Shown: piece after piece, positions 7,999 through 17,032 of the stretch
How positions within the stretch are numbered: position 1 is the first letter of the stretch
Layout: every line of letters begins with the position of its first letter
Translations under genes and position numbers: made by a program
Assembly (NCBI GenBank): GCA_964574395.1
Contig: CAZNNL010000019.1
Span: 1-36,862, forward strand
Reading direction: 5' to 3'
Source of the DNA: JAXGQD01 sp964574395
Lineage (GTDB): Bacteria; Bacillota; Clostridia; Saccharofermentanales; Fastidiosipilaceae
Length of the DNA: 36,862 nt
The notes under the pieces: generated by a model
Database searches by the model: none
What the model was told of the DNA's origin: nothing
Seen by the model: only the letters and a program-made list of their open reading frames with translations

Positions 7999-9858
7999 AT
8001 GACAGAACGAATCAGACTTACAATGGCACAGGCTCTTGTACGATTCTTAGACAATCAGTACGTTGAGCAAGATGGTGTTGAGAACAAATTTGTGAATGCC
8101 GTATTTGGTATTTTTGGTCATGGTTGCGTGACGGGTGTTGGTGAAGCCTTGGAGTTTACTGATCATAGTCTACGCTTTTATCAGGGCAAAAATGAGCAGG
8201 CTATGGGCCTTGCTGCCATGGCTTTTGCGAAACAAAAAAATAGAAAAGAAATAATACCCTGTGTTTCTTCGATTGGGCCTGGCGCTACGAACATGGTTAC
8301 CGCAGCTGCTTGTGCGACTGCTAATCGTATTCCTTTATTGCTTTTGCCAGGTGATACCTTCGCTTGCCGCCAACCAGATCCAGTCTTACAACAAGCCGAG
8401 ATATTCTCCTCAGTCGGCGCAACGGTCAATGATGCATTCAAGGCTGTCTGTCATTATTTCGATCGTATCAACCGTCCCGAGCAGTTAATGTCAGCTGCGA
8501 TCAATGCCATGCGTGTGCTAACAGATCCTGCAGATACGGGTGCCGTTTGCTTAGCTATGCCCCAAGATGTTGAAGCTGAAGCGTATGATTATCCGGCATA
8601 TTTCTTTGAAAAAAGAGTGTGGCATTTGGACCGTAGACCGTTGACGGATGCACAAACAAAGCGTGCCGCAGAACTTATAAAAAATAGCAAACGCCCGCTC
8701 ATGATTTTAGGCGGAGGTGTAAAGTATTCTGAAGCAGGGCAAGCGTTTACTGATTTTGCCGAGAAACATGCCATACCTTTTGGTGAAACACAAGCAGGTA
8801 AAGGCTTAGTCGCCTGGGACCATGCTTTCAATCTAGGTGGAATTGGTGTTACGGGAACCGCCGCAGCCAATCATTTTGGTGCGCAAGCCGATCTGGTTAT
8901 TGGTGTAGGTACGCGCTTTAGTGACTTTACCACGAGTTCGAAATGGCTTTTTCAAAACCCCGACGTAAAATTTATATCCCTCAATATTTGTCCCTTTGAT
9001 GCGTATAAGATGAACGCTGAGGCAATCATTGGCGATGCGAGAGAAGGCTTGAATGCAATTTCTAATGAACTCGCAGATTATCGTACGGAGCTTGACCAAG
9101 AAGTTAGTGACCACAAAGCGAAATGGGATGCTGAAGTCGAGCGTCTAGGACAAATTGAACTTGAAGAAGGGCTCAGTCAAACAACGGTTGTCCGTACGAT
9201 TAACGAATTCATGGATGACCACGATGTCGTCGTTTGTGCAGCTGGTAGTTTGCCAGGAGACTTACAACGCATGTGGCGTCCTGGTGATAGCGCAAGTTAC
9301 CATGTTGAGTACGGTTATAGCAACATGGGTTACGACTTGAACGGTGCCTTAGGTGTAAAAATGGCACAGCCTGAGTCTGAGGTTTTTGCGATGGTTGGGG
9401 ATGGTGGTTATCTCATGCTCAACAGTGAAGTTTACACTGCAGTTCAAGAAGGACTAAAACTTAATATTTGCCTCTTTGATAACTCCGGCTGGGGTTGCAT
9501 TGAAAACCTGCAAAACAGTAAAGGCGGCAATAGTTATGGTACGCAGTTCACCTCTCGTGACCATAAAACTGGTGAGTTAACTGCTCCTCACATCCCGGTA
9601 GATTATGCTATGAATGCTGAATCTCTGGGCTGTAAAGGCTATACCATTCGGACAATGGATGAACTTAAAGCAGCTCTGGAAGATTCTGCAAAAGAAACAC
9701 GTCCAGTTCTTTTTGACATCAAAGTTGTTCCTGGAAGCATGACAGATGGCTATCTTTCTTGGTGGAGAGTTGGCGTCGCAGAAGTATCTAATGGCGAAGC
9801 AGTACAAGCAGCCTACCAAGACATGTTGCCCTTTATTAAAGCCTCCAGAGACTATTAA
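7999..9858 (+). CDS. iolD: 3D-(3,5/4)-trihydroxycyclohexane-1,2-dione hydrolase (IolD)
   Basis: A 619-residue thiamine-diphosphate enzyme of the acetolactate synthase fold. In the inositol pathway IolD hydrolytically opens the ring of the diketone made by IolE to give 5-deoxy-glucuronate. The cofactor-activating glutamate is E66 (NEQAMG). The thiamine-diphosphate/Mg motif begins at about residue 467 (GDGGYLMLNSE) and ends with the NSGWGCI segment. The central domain (residues about 200-350) is the usual non-catalytic Rossmann-like domain. Length is typical. It opens the operon after a strong AAGGAG site and is followed by iolE after 72 bases. Confidence 0.92.
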   Translation: MTERIRLTMAQALVRFLDNQYVEQDGVENKFVNAVFGIFGHGCVTGVGEALEFTDHSLRFYQGKNEQAMGLAAMAFAKQKNRKEIIPCVSSIGPGATNMVTAAACATANRIPLLLLPGDTFACRQPDPVLQQAEIFSSVGATVNDAFKAVCHYFDRINRPEQLMSAAINAMRVLTDPADTGAVCLAMPQDVEAEAYDYPAYFFEKRVWHLDRRPLTDAQTKRAAELIKNSKRPLMILGGGVKYSEAGQAFTDFAEKHAIPFGETQAGKGLVAWDHAFNLGGIGVTGTAAANHFGAQADLVIGVGTRFSDFTTSSKWLFQNPDVKFISLNICPFDAYKMNAEAIIGDAREGLNAISNELADYRTELDQEVSDHKAKWDAEVERLGQIELEEGLSQTTVVRTINEFMDDHDVVVCAAGSLPGDLQRMWRPGDSASYHVEYGYSNMGYDLNGALGVKMAQPESEVFAMVGDGGYLMLNSEVYTAVQEGLKLNICLFDNSGWGCIENLQNSKGGNSYGTQFTSRDHKTGELTAPHIPVDYAMNAESLGCKGYTIRTMDELKAALEDSAKETRPVLFDIKVVPGSMTDGYLSWWRVGVAEVSNGEAVQAAYQDMLPFIKASRDY

Positions 9859-9930
9859 TAAAAAAAGATGTCAGGCAACGATTGAATAAGTTAACAATTA
9901 GATTTATAGACACATATCGGAGGTAGAAAG

Positions 9931-10824
9931 ATGCTGAACAAAGAAAAAGTCAAATTAGCGATTGCCCCAATCGCCTGGACAAATGATGATATGCCAGACT
10001 TGGGAGCTGAAAACACATTTGAACAATGTGTGAGTGAGATGGCGCTGGCTGGATTCACAGGCTCAGAAGTTGGTTGTAAATATCCTAAAGATCCTGCAGT
10101 TCTAAAACCCTTGCTAGATATTCGTGGTTTGGAAATCTGCAATCAGTGGTTTTCTTCATTGGTTTTCTCTGAGGGAGTGGACGTAACACTTGCTAATTTG
10201 AAGGAACAACTCAAATTTTTGAAAGCCATGGGAGCAAGCGTTATTGGCGCCTCCGAACAAGGCAACTCAATTCAAGGTAAAGACCTGCCAGTTTTTAAAG
10301 ACAAAGCAGTGCTTACCGATGATCAATGGAAGATTTTTGCCGATGCCATTAATCAAATGGGTCAAATCGCAAAAGATGAAGGCTTTACTTTTACCTATCA
10401 CCACCATATGGGCACTTGCGTTCAAACACGCGAAGAAACGCGAAGATTTTTAGAGATGACCAATCCGAAAACGGTTTCACTCTTGTTTGATAGTGGACAT
10501 TTTGCATTCTCAGGCGAAGATCCGTTGGAATGCCTCAAAGAGTTCGTCTCGCGCGTTAAACATGTGCATCTGAAAGACGTTCGTGGAGCAGTGGTGGCGC
10601 AAGCCAAAGCTGAAAATTGGTCATTCTTACAAGCTGTTAGAGCGGGTGCATTTACAGTGCCAGGTGATGGAGACATCGATTTTAAGCCTATCTTCGACGT
10701 TCTTGCCGCTAATAACTATGAGGGCTGGATGGTAGTCGAGGCTGAACAAGACCCTGCTAAAGCTAACCCATTCGCGTATGCAAAGAAGGCTAGAGAATAT
10801 ATTTTAGAAACAGCAGGAATTTAA
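9931..10824 (+). CDS. iolE: Inosose dehydratase (IolE)
   Basis: A 297-residue TIM-barrel protein of the xylose-isomerase-like family. It dehydrates scyllo-inosose to 3D-trihydroxycyclohexane-1,2-dione. Visible landmarks are the N-terminal IAPIAWTNDD strand typical of IolE, HHHMGT at residues 157-162, the metal-site strand HVHLKDVR, and the C-terminal VVEAEQD segment (about residues 268-274). Start after a CGGAGG site. It lies between iolD and iolB, matching the order of chemical steps. Confidence 0.92.
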   Translation: MLNKEKVKLAIAPIAWTNDDMPDLGAENTFEQCVSEMALAGFTGSEVGCKYPKDPAVLKPLLDIRGLEICNQWFSSLVFSEGVDVTLANLKEQLKFLKAMGASVIGASEQGNSIQGKDLPVFKDKAVLTDDQWKIFADAINQMGQIAKDEGFTFTYHHHMGTCVQTREETRRFLEMTNPKTVSLLFDSGHFAFSGEDPLECLKEFVSRVKHVHLKDVRGAVVAQAKAENWSFLQAVRAGAFTVPGDGDIDFKPIFDVLAANNYEGWMVVEAEQDPAKANPFAYAKKAREYILETAGI

Positions 10825-10842
10825 TTAACGAAAGGGATACTT

Positions 10843-11649
10843 ATGTATATAAAAGGAAAACCAGTCTTAGACTACGGTTACAATGTAATTACCGCTATGG
10901 ATGGCGTACATGCAGAAGCATTGATGGATAACGATATCCTGAAGCTTAGGGCAGGCGAACGCGTGACAGAATCTCAAAATCTTGAGAGGGCTTATCTGCT
11001 TACTTATGGCAAAATCGAGCTCCGCTGGGACGACTCAACACAAATCATCGAGCGCCCCAATTGCTTTGACTATTCCCCATGGGTTTTGCATGTCGATAAA
11101 ACCGTGCAGGTTGAAATTGTTGCTTTATCCGATGATTGTGAGATTTGCATTTCACGTACAGATAATGAAACGACATTTCCTGCCAAGCTATATACTCCAG
11201 AAGAATGTCGTTCTGAAATGCGCGGCGAAGGCACCATGAACGAAACGTCTACACGTACAGTCAGAACCGTTTTTGACCGCAGCAATGCACCTTATGCAAA
11301 CTTAGTCATTGGCGAGGTTATCGGGTTTCCAGGTCGCTGGTCCAGCTATCCTCCGCATCATCATCCACAACCTGAGGTGTATTACTATAAACTTTGCCCG
11401 CCCTATGGCTATGCCCATGGTGAATGTGGGGATGATGTTTACAAACTTTATGAAAACGATGCAGTCCTGATTCAAGAAGGTGAAGTACACAGCCAAGCTG
11501 CAGCTCCCGGATACGCCTTGTGGTATCTCTGGGTGATTCGCCACTTGGATAACAACCCCTACATTACCCCGACTTTTGTTGAAGAACACAAGTGGGTGCA
11601 AGATAAAGAAGCAAAATTCTGGCCAGAAAAAACGTACGACAAATGGTGA
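10843..11649 (+). CDS. iolB: 5-deoxy-glucuronate isomerase (IolB)
   Basis: A 268-residue bicupin protein. IolB isomerises 5-deoxy-D-glucuronate to 2-deoxy-5-keto-D-gluconate (DKG). The C-terminal cupin shows the metal-binding cluster YPPHHHPQPEVYYY (His172-174, Glu178), and a further histidine lies in the EGEVHS segment. The gene follows iolE by 18 bases. In standard iol operons IolC (kinase) and IolJ (aldolase) act on DKG next; neither is encoded in this window, which is the basis for the transketolase hypothesis given under findings. Confidence 0.92.
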   Translation: MYIKGKPVLDYGYNVITAMDGVHAEALMDNDILKLRAGERVTESQNLERAYLLTYGKIELRWDDSTQIIERPNCFDYSPWVLHVDKTVQVEIVALSDDCEICISRTDNETTFPAKLYTPEECRSEMRGEGTMNETSTRTVRTVFDRSNAPYANLVIGEVIGFPGRWSSYPPHHHPQPEVYYYKLCPPYGYAHGECGDDVYKLYENDAVLIQEGEVHSQAAAPGYALWYLWVIRHLDNNPYITPTFVEEHKWVQDKEAKFWPEKTYDKW

Positions 11650-11667
11650 GAGTAAGGGGGCTGACTT

Positions 11668-12693
11668 ATGGTAACAATTAAGGATATAGCAAGAGAAGCA
11701 GGCGTATCTTATGCAACCGTTTCGCGCGCACTTAATAATGTTTCTGGTACCAAAGACAGCACAGCCAAACGCATCAAAGAAATAGCTAAAAGCATGGGCT
11801 ACCAGCGGAATACGCTGGCAGCCGGCTTAGTAACGAAACGGACCAATACGATTGGTTTTATTTTGCCAGAAATAGCCAACCCATTCTTTACAAAAATTTT
11901 AAGTGCTGTAAGTAGCGTGGCCGATGAGTACGACTTGACCGTATTGATTTGTAGCACAGGCTGGGATACGGAGAAAGAGTGGAAAGAGCTAAAAACCTTA
12001 AGCGAACGCCGAGTCGATGGTATTTTACTATACCCATCCAGCGATTTGAGTAAAGTGGATAAGCGCTTGGAAGCGATTGATACACCCTTAGTGCTTTTCG
12101 GAGACATCTCTGAGAAGTCGGTCACCAGGCATAGAACAGTTAATATGGACAACATTTTGGCCGGCAGATTGGCATTGGAACATATTTTGGCTTGTGCTTA
12201 CAAAAGAATCGCGTTCCTTGGTGGACCGAGCAAATCTGCATCGAGCGTGGCCCGACTAAAAGGTGTGCGAGAGGCGCTTGCAGATCGCGGTTTAGAACTC
12301 GATGAAGCAAACGTCAGTGAAGAAAAATATACCATTGAAAGTGGCTATAACCGTTGTAAAAAAATGCTAAAACGTTCTAAAAGCAAAAGACCCGATGCGT
12401 TTATTTGTGGAAATGACTTGATTGCATTAGGCGCATTACAAGCTGTTTTAGAGTCTCCCTATGAAGTAGGGAAAGACATAGGCGTTATGGGTTTTGACGA
12501 TGTTGAATATGCTGCATTGCCACAAATTCAGTTGAGCACCGTGCGTGTCCCTTGCGAAAAAATGGGCGTAATAGGAACGCATATGCTCTTACAAGAAATC
12601 TTTAGCGATAACGAGCGTTTTAGCAAAATTCAAGTCAACGAGACCATGAAACCAGAGCTAATTCAACGCAAAACCACGAGAGGAGGACAATGA
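11668..12693 (+). CDS. LacI-family transcriptional regulator of the inositol locus
   Basis: A 341-residue repressor-type regulator. The N-terminal helix-turn-helix TIKDIAREAGVSYATVSRAL (residues 3-22) and the hinge-helix region (about residues 46-58) bind CG-centred palindromes. The rest is a periplasmic-binding-protein-like effector domain. It is encoded inside the iolDEB operon, 18 bases after iolB, and its stop overlaps the next start (ATGA). The three GTAAACGTTT boxes at 505, 1842 and 7918 are the obvious candidate operators, so it likely autoregulates. The effector may be inositol, an inosose or DKG; this cannot be told from sequence. It is unlike the DeoR-type IolR of Bacillus. Confidence 0.88.
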   Translation: MVTIKDIAREAGVSYATVSRALNNVSGTKDSTAKRIKEIAKSMGYQRNTLAAGLVTKRTNTIGFILPEIANPFFTKILSAVSSVADEYDLTVLICSTGWDTEKEWKELKTLSERRVDGILLYPSSDLSKVDKRLEAIDTPLVLFGDISEKSVTRHRTVNMDNILAGRLALEHILACAYKRIAFLGGPSKSASSVARLKGVREALADRGLELDEANVSEEKYTIESGYNRCKKMLKRSKSKRPDAFICGNDLIALGALQAVLESPYEVGKDIGVMGFDDVEYAALPQIQLSTVRVPCEKMGVIGTHMLLQEIFSDNERFSKIQVNETMKPELIQRKTTRGGQ

Positions 12694-13955
12694 TGAATTT
12701 ATCTGTTGCCATTGGGCATAGACAGGAGGACTTTGTCCTGCCAGAAAAGAATCTATTAGATGTATTAGAACAAAATGACGTTTCAGTAGACCTTACCGGA
12801 GAGGCATGTGTTCGTGAATCATTGAAAAATCCAATTGGCAGCAAAGCTTTGAGAGACATTGTTAAGCCAGGTGAAAAAATTGTTTTAATAACCTCTGACA
12901 TAACTCGTCCGCTTCCTTCGTATTTGGTCATTCCAGCTATTTTAGACGAGCTTAACGCTGCGGGTTGTAAAGACGGAGACATAACTATAGTGTTCGCTCT
13001 AGGCTGCCATCGCTTCCATACTGAAGCGGAAATGCGCAAACTTGTGGGTGATGCAGTTTTTAATCGTGTTCGTTGCATTGACGGTGATTTAAATAATGTC
13101 GTGAAACTTGGATTTACAAAAGGTGGTACGCCAGTTGACGTTGTCCGTGAGGTTGCTGAAGCGGATAGGCGTATTGGTATAGGCAATATTGAATATCATT
13201 ATTTTGCTGGTTATAGCGGAGGCGCAAAAGCGATTATGCCTGGGGTGTCAACCAGAGAAGCCATACAAGCAAACCATAGCAGAATGGTGGAAGAGGGTGC
13301 TTTTGCCGGTAATATTGATAGCAACCCTGTACGCTTGGATATTGAGGAGGCCGTAGGTCAATTCTGCCCTTTGGATTTTATCGTAAATGTAGTGCTCGAC
13401 GAGCATAAGAAAATTATCTACTGTGTGAGTGGTGACTACATTCAAGCACATCGGGTAGGATGCACGTTCCTAGATAGTCTATATCGTAAAGAAGTATGTT
13501 ATCGCGCTGACATTGTGATTGTTTCACAAGGTGGTGCACCTAAAGATTTAAACATGTATCAAACCCAAAAAGCTCTAGACAATGCCAAGCATGCTGTCAA
13601 AAAGAACGGCACCATTATTTTGGTGGGTTCTTGTGCTGAGGGCATGGGCGAAGAAGTGTTTGAGGAATGGATGCTTGCGGCAGTCAAACCTGAGGATTTA
13701 ACCAATCGCATAAAACAAGAGTTTATTTTAGGTGGACATAAAGCTGCAGCTATAGCAATGGTGCTAGACCTTGCAGAAGTCTATCTTGTTTCAGATATGC
13801 CAGATGCGTTTGTGGAATCAATTTTTATGAAGCCATTCCCGTCGGTGCAAGCTGCACTTGACGCAGCCTTTATTAAACAAGGAGCCGAGGCGCAAGTCTT
13901 AGTTATGCCCTATGGCGGCTCCACATTACCTTATTGTCCAACTCCAGCTGAATAG
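12690..13955 (+). CDS. LarA-family nickel-pincer 2-hydroxyacid racemase; candidate malate racemase
   Basis: A 421-residue member of the lactate racemase (LarA, DUF2088) family, enzymes that use the nickel pincer nucleotide to invert 2-hydroxyacids. All landmark residues are present: Arg73 in SDITRP, catalytic His107 (GCHR) and His170 (EYHYFAG), Lys180 (GGAK) that holds the cofactor, and nickel ligand His196 (ANH). The spacing matches Lactiplantibacillus LarA (H108, H174, K184, H200). The start overlaps the lacI stop (ATGA), so they are translationally coupled. LarB, LarC and LarE, needed to make the cofactor, are not in this window. The family includes racemases of other 2-hydroxyacids, malate among them. 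From the operon I infer D-malate to L-malate; lactate cannot be excluded. Confidence 0.82.
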   Translation: MMNLSVAIGHRQEDFVLPEKNLLDVLEQNDVSVDLTGEACVRESLKNPIGSKALRDIVKPGEKIVLITSDITRPLPSYLVIPAILDELNAAGCKDGDITIVFALGCHRFHTEAEMRKLVGDAVFNRVRCIDGDLNNVVKLGFTKGGTPVDVVREVAEADRRIGIGNIEYHYFAGYSGGAKAIMPGVSTREAIQANHSRMVEEGAFAGNIDSNPVRLDIEEAVGQFCPLDFIVNVVLDEHKKIIYCVSGDYIQAHRVGCTFLDSLYRKEVCYRADIVIVSQGGAPKDLNMYQTQKALDNAKHAVKKNGTIILVGSCAEGMGEEVFEEWMLAAVKPEDLTNRIKQEFILGGHKAAAIAMVLDLAEVYLVSDMPDAFVESIFMKPFPSVQAALDAAFIKQGAEAQVLVMPYGGSTLPYCPTPAE

Positions 13956-14011
13956 CTGAAGGGAGAATGTATAAACACAAAACGAATAACAAATCATGAT
14001 GGAGGAACAAA

Positions 14012-15046
14012 ATGAGCAAAGTTAAAGTTGGTGTAGCAGGTTACGGTGTCATTGGTCAGCGTTTAGCAGATGGCGTCGCATTACAAGAAGACATGGAACT
14101 CGTCGGTGTGGCGGATTTAGCGCCAACCTTATCCGTACGTGCGTTAAAAGAAAAAGGCATGCCTTACGACTTATATTTGGTCGATGGCGCAGACAAATCC
14201 AAGTTCGATGAACTGGGCATCCCGGTTGCCGGCAATTTTGAAGATTTGGTCAACAAAGTTGACATTATGTTGGACTCCGCACCTGGTGGTGTTGGTGCGA
14301 AAAATAAAGAGGTTTATGAACGTCTTGGCAAAAAGGCAATCTTCCAAGGCGGCGAGAAAAATAGCGTTGCTAACGTATTCTTCCACGGTTATGCAAACTT
14401 TGAAAAAGGGGTTGGCGAAGATTATTTGAAACTGACTTCTTGCAATACGACTGGCTTAATCCGCACAGTTGACTGTTTGGATCGCGCATATGGTGTAGAG
14501 AAAATTGCCATCACCATTATCCGCCGTGTGGCAGATCCCGGTGACTACCATCGTGGTTTAACCAATGCACTGCAAATGGATAAAGCCCCAAGCCATCAAG
14601 CCGTTGACCTCATGACAATCATGCCCCATGTAGAAGCGACAGGCATTCTCGTTCATACACCTGTAACCCACGGACATATCATCACGGTTTTGGCGACTGG
14701 TAAAGAAAAAATCACCAAAGAAATGGCACTTGAAGCATTCAGCCAACATGATCGTATCCGTGTTGTGCGTCTAGAAGATGGCTTCCTAGGAAATGCCTCC
14801 TTCTTCCGCTATGCCAGAGATCTTGGTAATCCGCGTGGTGACATGTACGAAATCGGCATTTGGGAAGACAGCATCGTGGAAAGTGGCGACGACATTATGT
14901 TCGCAATCAACATCCCACAAGAAGCCGTTACCATTCCCGAGTCACTGGATGCTGTGCGCGCTGCAATGAAAATGCAGACAGACCGTGAGAGCGGCACTGC
15001 GGCTACAAACGGATTCTTGGGGTTAGGCAAATGGAAACAAAAATAA
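14012..15046 (+). CDS. Type II (archaeal-type) glyceraldehyde-3-phosphate dehydrogenase homologue
   Basis: A 344-residue protein that follows archaeal type II GAPDH end to end. It has the Rossmann motif GYGVIG (residues 10-15), FQGGEK (111-116), catalytic Cys144 in SCNTTGL, the RRVADP segment (171-176) and the C-terminal LGKWKQK-like tail. The enzyme makes an acyl phosphate from an aldehyde, phosphate and NAD(P). Where archaeal enzymes read PSHHGPD, this one reads PSHQAVD (residues 193-199), and VPTTLMH becomes VHTPVTH, so the substrate pocket is altered. Bacteria normally use the unrelated-looking type I enzyme for glycolysis. I infer action on D-malate semialdehyde; G3P remains possible. 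It overlaps the PGK gene by 16 bases. Confidence 0.85.
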   Translation: MSKVKVGVAGYGVIGQRLADGVALQEDMELVGVADLAPTLSVRALKEKGMPYDLYLVDGADKSKFDELGIPVAGNFEDLVNKVDIMLDSAPGGVGAKNKEVYERLGKKAIFQGGEKNSVANVFFHGYANFEKGVGEDYLKLTSCNTTGLIRTVDCLDRAYGVEKIAITIIRRVADPGDYHRGLTNALQMDKAPSHQAVDLMTIMPHVEATGILVHTPVTHGHIITVLATGKEKITKEMALEAFSQHDRIRVVRLEDGFLGNASFFRYARDLGNPRGDMYEIGIWEDSIVESGDDIMFAINIPQEAVTIPESLDAVRAAMKMQTDRESGTAATNGFLGLGKWKQK

Positions 15047-16296
15047 AAATGCGCTCGTTGCAGGATTGTGATCTTGCTGGCAAAACGGTTCTCGTACGCC
15101 TGGACATCAACTCACCCATAGATCCAAGCAGCAAGAAAATTGTTAACGAAAACCGTATCAAAAAAAGCTTGCCAACACTACGCTATCTTGTTGAACAAGG
15201 ATCAAAAATTGTTCTCATAGCACATCAAGGGGATACCTTGGACTATCAAAATTTAATCCCTATGGCGGAGCATGCCGAAAAGCTCTCCGCCCTCTTGGGC
15301 ATTAATGTTGACTATATTGACGACGTTTGTGGACCAGCTGCAATCGAGGCTGTTAAGCAAGTTAAACCGGGCGAAGCGATCTTTCTAGGAAACCTACGCT
15401 ATCTTGCGGAAGAAATGTCTAGCTTTGAAACGGTCGTTAAACTAAGTCCACAAGAGATGACTAAAACATGGTTAGTGCGTAGTCTTGCACCAGTATGTGA
15501 TATCTACGTTAACGAGGCATTTTCAGCCGCTCATCGCGCTTGCCCCTCCATGATAGCTTTCCAAGAAGTCCTTCCTACCGCTGCAGGAGAACTTTTACTA
15601 CAAGAATATTCTGCTCTGAGCACGGTGCTTAATGCCGCAGAAAAACCTTCGGTTTTTGTACTGGGTGGTGCTAAAATATCCGATGCTTTTGGCATGATGG
15701 AGCAGGTTTTAGCCAATGGTACGGCTGATCGCATCTTAACTTCAGGTGTTACCGGTGTCGTTTTTCTTTTGGCAAAAGGCATTAAAGTAGGTCAGAAATA
15801 TGAGCAATGGCTGGCAGATAAAGACTTCTTAGGATTCGTTCAACCTGCTAAAGCTTACCTTGAAAGCTATGGCGACCGCATTGAGCTGCCTACCGATTTA
15901 GCCTATGCTCAAGACGGTGTCCGCAAAGAAATAAGAGTCACTGATCTCCCTTTGGATGATGCTTCATTCCTGGATATTGGTAGTGACACGATAGCGCGGT
16001 ATGAAACGATTTTGGCAGATGCGAAAACGATTTTTGCCAATGGTCCGGCAGGCGTTTATGAAGATCCTCTATTTACGAATGGTACCCAGTTTATTTGGGA
16101 AGCAGTGGCGAAATCCGCAGCCTATTCTGTTATCGGAGGAGGAGATACCGTTAGCTCAGCAGCGAAGTTTATCGACTTGAAAGATATCAGCTACGTTTGT
16201 ACGGCAGGTGGAGCGATGGTGCGTTTTATGACCGGGAAACCTTTGCCACTCGTGACCGCAATGGAAGAAGCTTTCGCCCGAGAGACTAAGGCTTAA
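15031..16296 (+). CDS. Archaeal-type phosphoglycerate kinase homologue; candidate malyl-phosphate kinase
   Basis: A 421-residue two-domain kinase of the PGK family, closer in motifs to archaeal PGK (INSPIDP at 26-32, VNEAFSAAHR at 160-169) than to the bacterial form. Nucleotide-side motifs are intact: LGGAKISD (211-218), NGPAGVYED and IGGGDT, so it should transfer an acyl phosphate to ADP. On the substrate side D25, N27, R42, H65, R123, H168 and R169 are kept. The arginine of the usual HLGRP/HQ-RPG loop is lost: it reads HQGDT (65-69). That arginine (Arg65 in mammalian PGK) belongs to the basic patch that holds 3-phosphoglycerate. Start at the ATG preceded by GGGGTTAGG, inside the GAPDH gene; an ATG six codons later has no ribosome site. 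Confidence 0.85.
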   Translation: METKIKMRSLQDCDLAGKTVLVRLDINSPIDPSSKKIVNENRIKKSLPTLRYLVEQGSKIVLIAHQGDTLDYQNLIPMAEHAEKLSALLGINVDYIDDVCGPAAIEAVKQVKPGEAIFLGNLRYLAEEMSSFETVVKLSPQEMTKTWLVRSLAPVCDIYVNEAFSAAHRACPSMIAFQEVLPTAAGELLLQEYSALSTVLNAAEKPSVFVLGGAKISDAFGMMEQVLANGTADRILTSGVTGVVFLLAKGIKVGQKYEQWLADKDFLGFVQPAKAYLESYGDRIELPTDLAYAQDGVRKEIRVTDLPLDDASFLDIGSDTIARYETILADAKTIFANGPAGVYEDPLFTNGTQFIWEAVAKSAAYSVIGGGDTVSSAAKFIDLKDISYVCTAGGAMVRFMTGKPLPLVTAMEEAFARETKA

Positions 16297-16309
16297 GAAA
16301 GGAAGACAA

Positions 16310-17032
16310 ATGGAAAAAATGGAATTACTGGAACTGCAGCGCTTNNNNNNNNNNNNNNNNNNNNNNNNNNNNNNNNNNNNNNNNNNNNNNNNNNNNNNNN
16401 NNNNNNNNNNNNNNNNNNNNNNNNNNNNNNNNNNNNNNNNNNNNACGCTAAACCAACCGGGCACCAAACTGCCCAGTCACTGCGACCGCAAACTAACCCC
16501 AGGCATTGACATGACCACCGGTTCTTTAGGTCAAGGTACGTCTACGGCTATGGGTATGGCTTTGGGACGCAAATTACAAGGCAAAGATAGTCGCGTTTAC
16601 TTGGTCGTTGGAGACGGAGAATGTAACGAAGGGCAAGTTTGGGAGGCCGCACTTTTTGCTGCCCAACAAAAGCTTGATAACCTTGTGATGTTTGTAGACT
16701 ACAACGGTAAACAGCTTGATGGCTATACCGACGACATCTTGGCATTAGGTGATCTTGATAAGAAGTTTGAAGAATTTGGCTTCTTTACCCAACGCATCGA
16801 CGGTGCAGATATTGAGGCTTTGAATAAGGCTTTGGAAGCTGCAAAAAACACCAAAGGCAAACCTTCTTGCATCGTGCTGAATACTGTCAAAGGCAAAGGC
16901 ATTAAAGCATTAGAAGACATGCTACTCAACCACCACATTCAACTCAGCGGTGAATTCATAGAAGAAGCTGAGCTAGAACTTGGTGACAATCTGAAGAAAA
17001 TCGAGGAGGAAATCGCTTTATGTTCAAAGTAA
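16310..17032 (+). CDS. Transketolase, N-terminal (thiamine-binding) subunit, interrupted by an assembly gap
   Basis: The first half of a split transketolase. Visible parts are the N-terminus MEKMELLELQR and, after 100 N, the GIDMTTGSLGQG segment, the thiamine-diphosphate motif GDGECNEGQVWEAA, and DYNGKQLDG. Compared with other split subunits, about 70-80 residues should lie in the gap, including the SGHIGG and SKGHA motifs, so the true gap is longer than 100 bases and the open frame through the N run is accidental. The C-terminal partner overlaps it by 13 bases, the usual arrangement. Strong AAAGGAAG site before the start. Operon context points to ketose cleavage in inositol breakdown. Confidence 0.88.
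   Translation: MEKMELLELQRXXXXXXXXXXXXXXXXXXXXXXXXXXXXXXXXXXTLNQPGTKLPSHCDRKLTPGIDMTTGSLGQGTSTAMGMALGRKLQGKDSRVYLVVGDGECNEGQVWEAALFAAQQKLDNLVMFVDYNGKQLDGYTDDILALGDLDKKFEEFGFFTQRIDGADIEALNKALEAAKNTKGKPSCIVLNTVKGKGIKALEDMLLNHHIQLSGEFIEEAELELGDNLKKIEEEIALCSK
16345..16444. other. Assembly gap of 100 N
   Basis: Exactly 100 N, the conventional filler for a scaffold gap of unknown length. It removes part of the N-terminal transketolase subunit. Confidence 0.95.
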
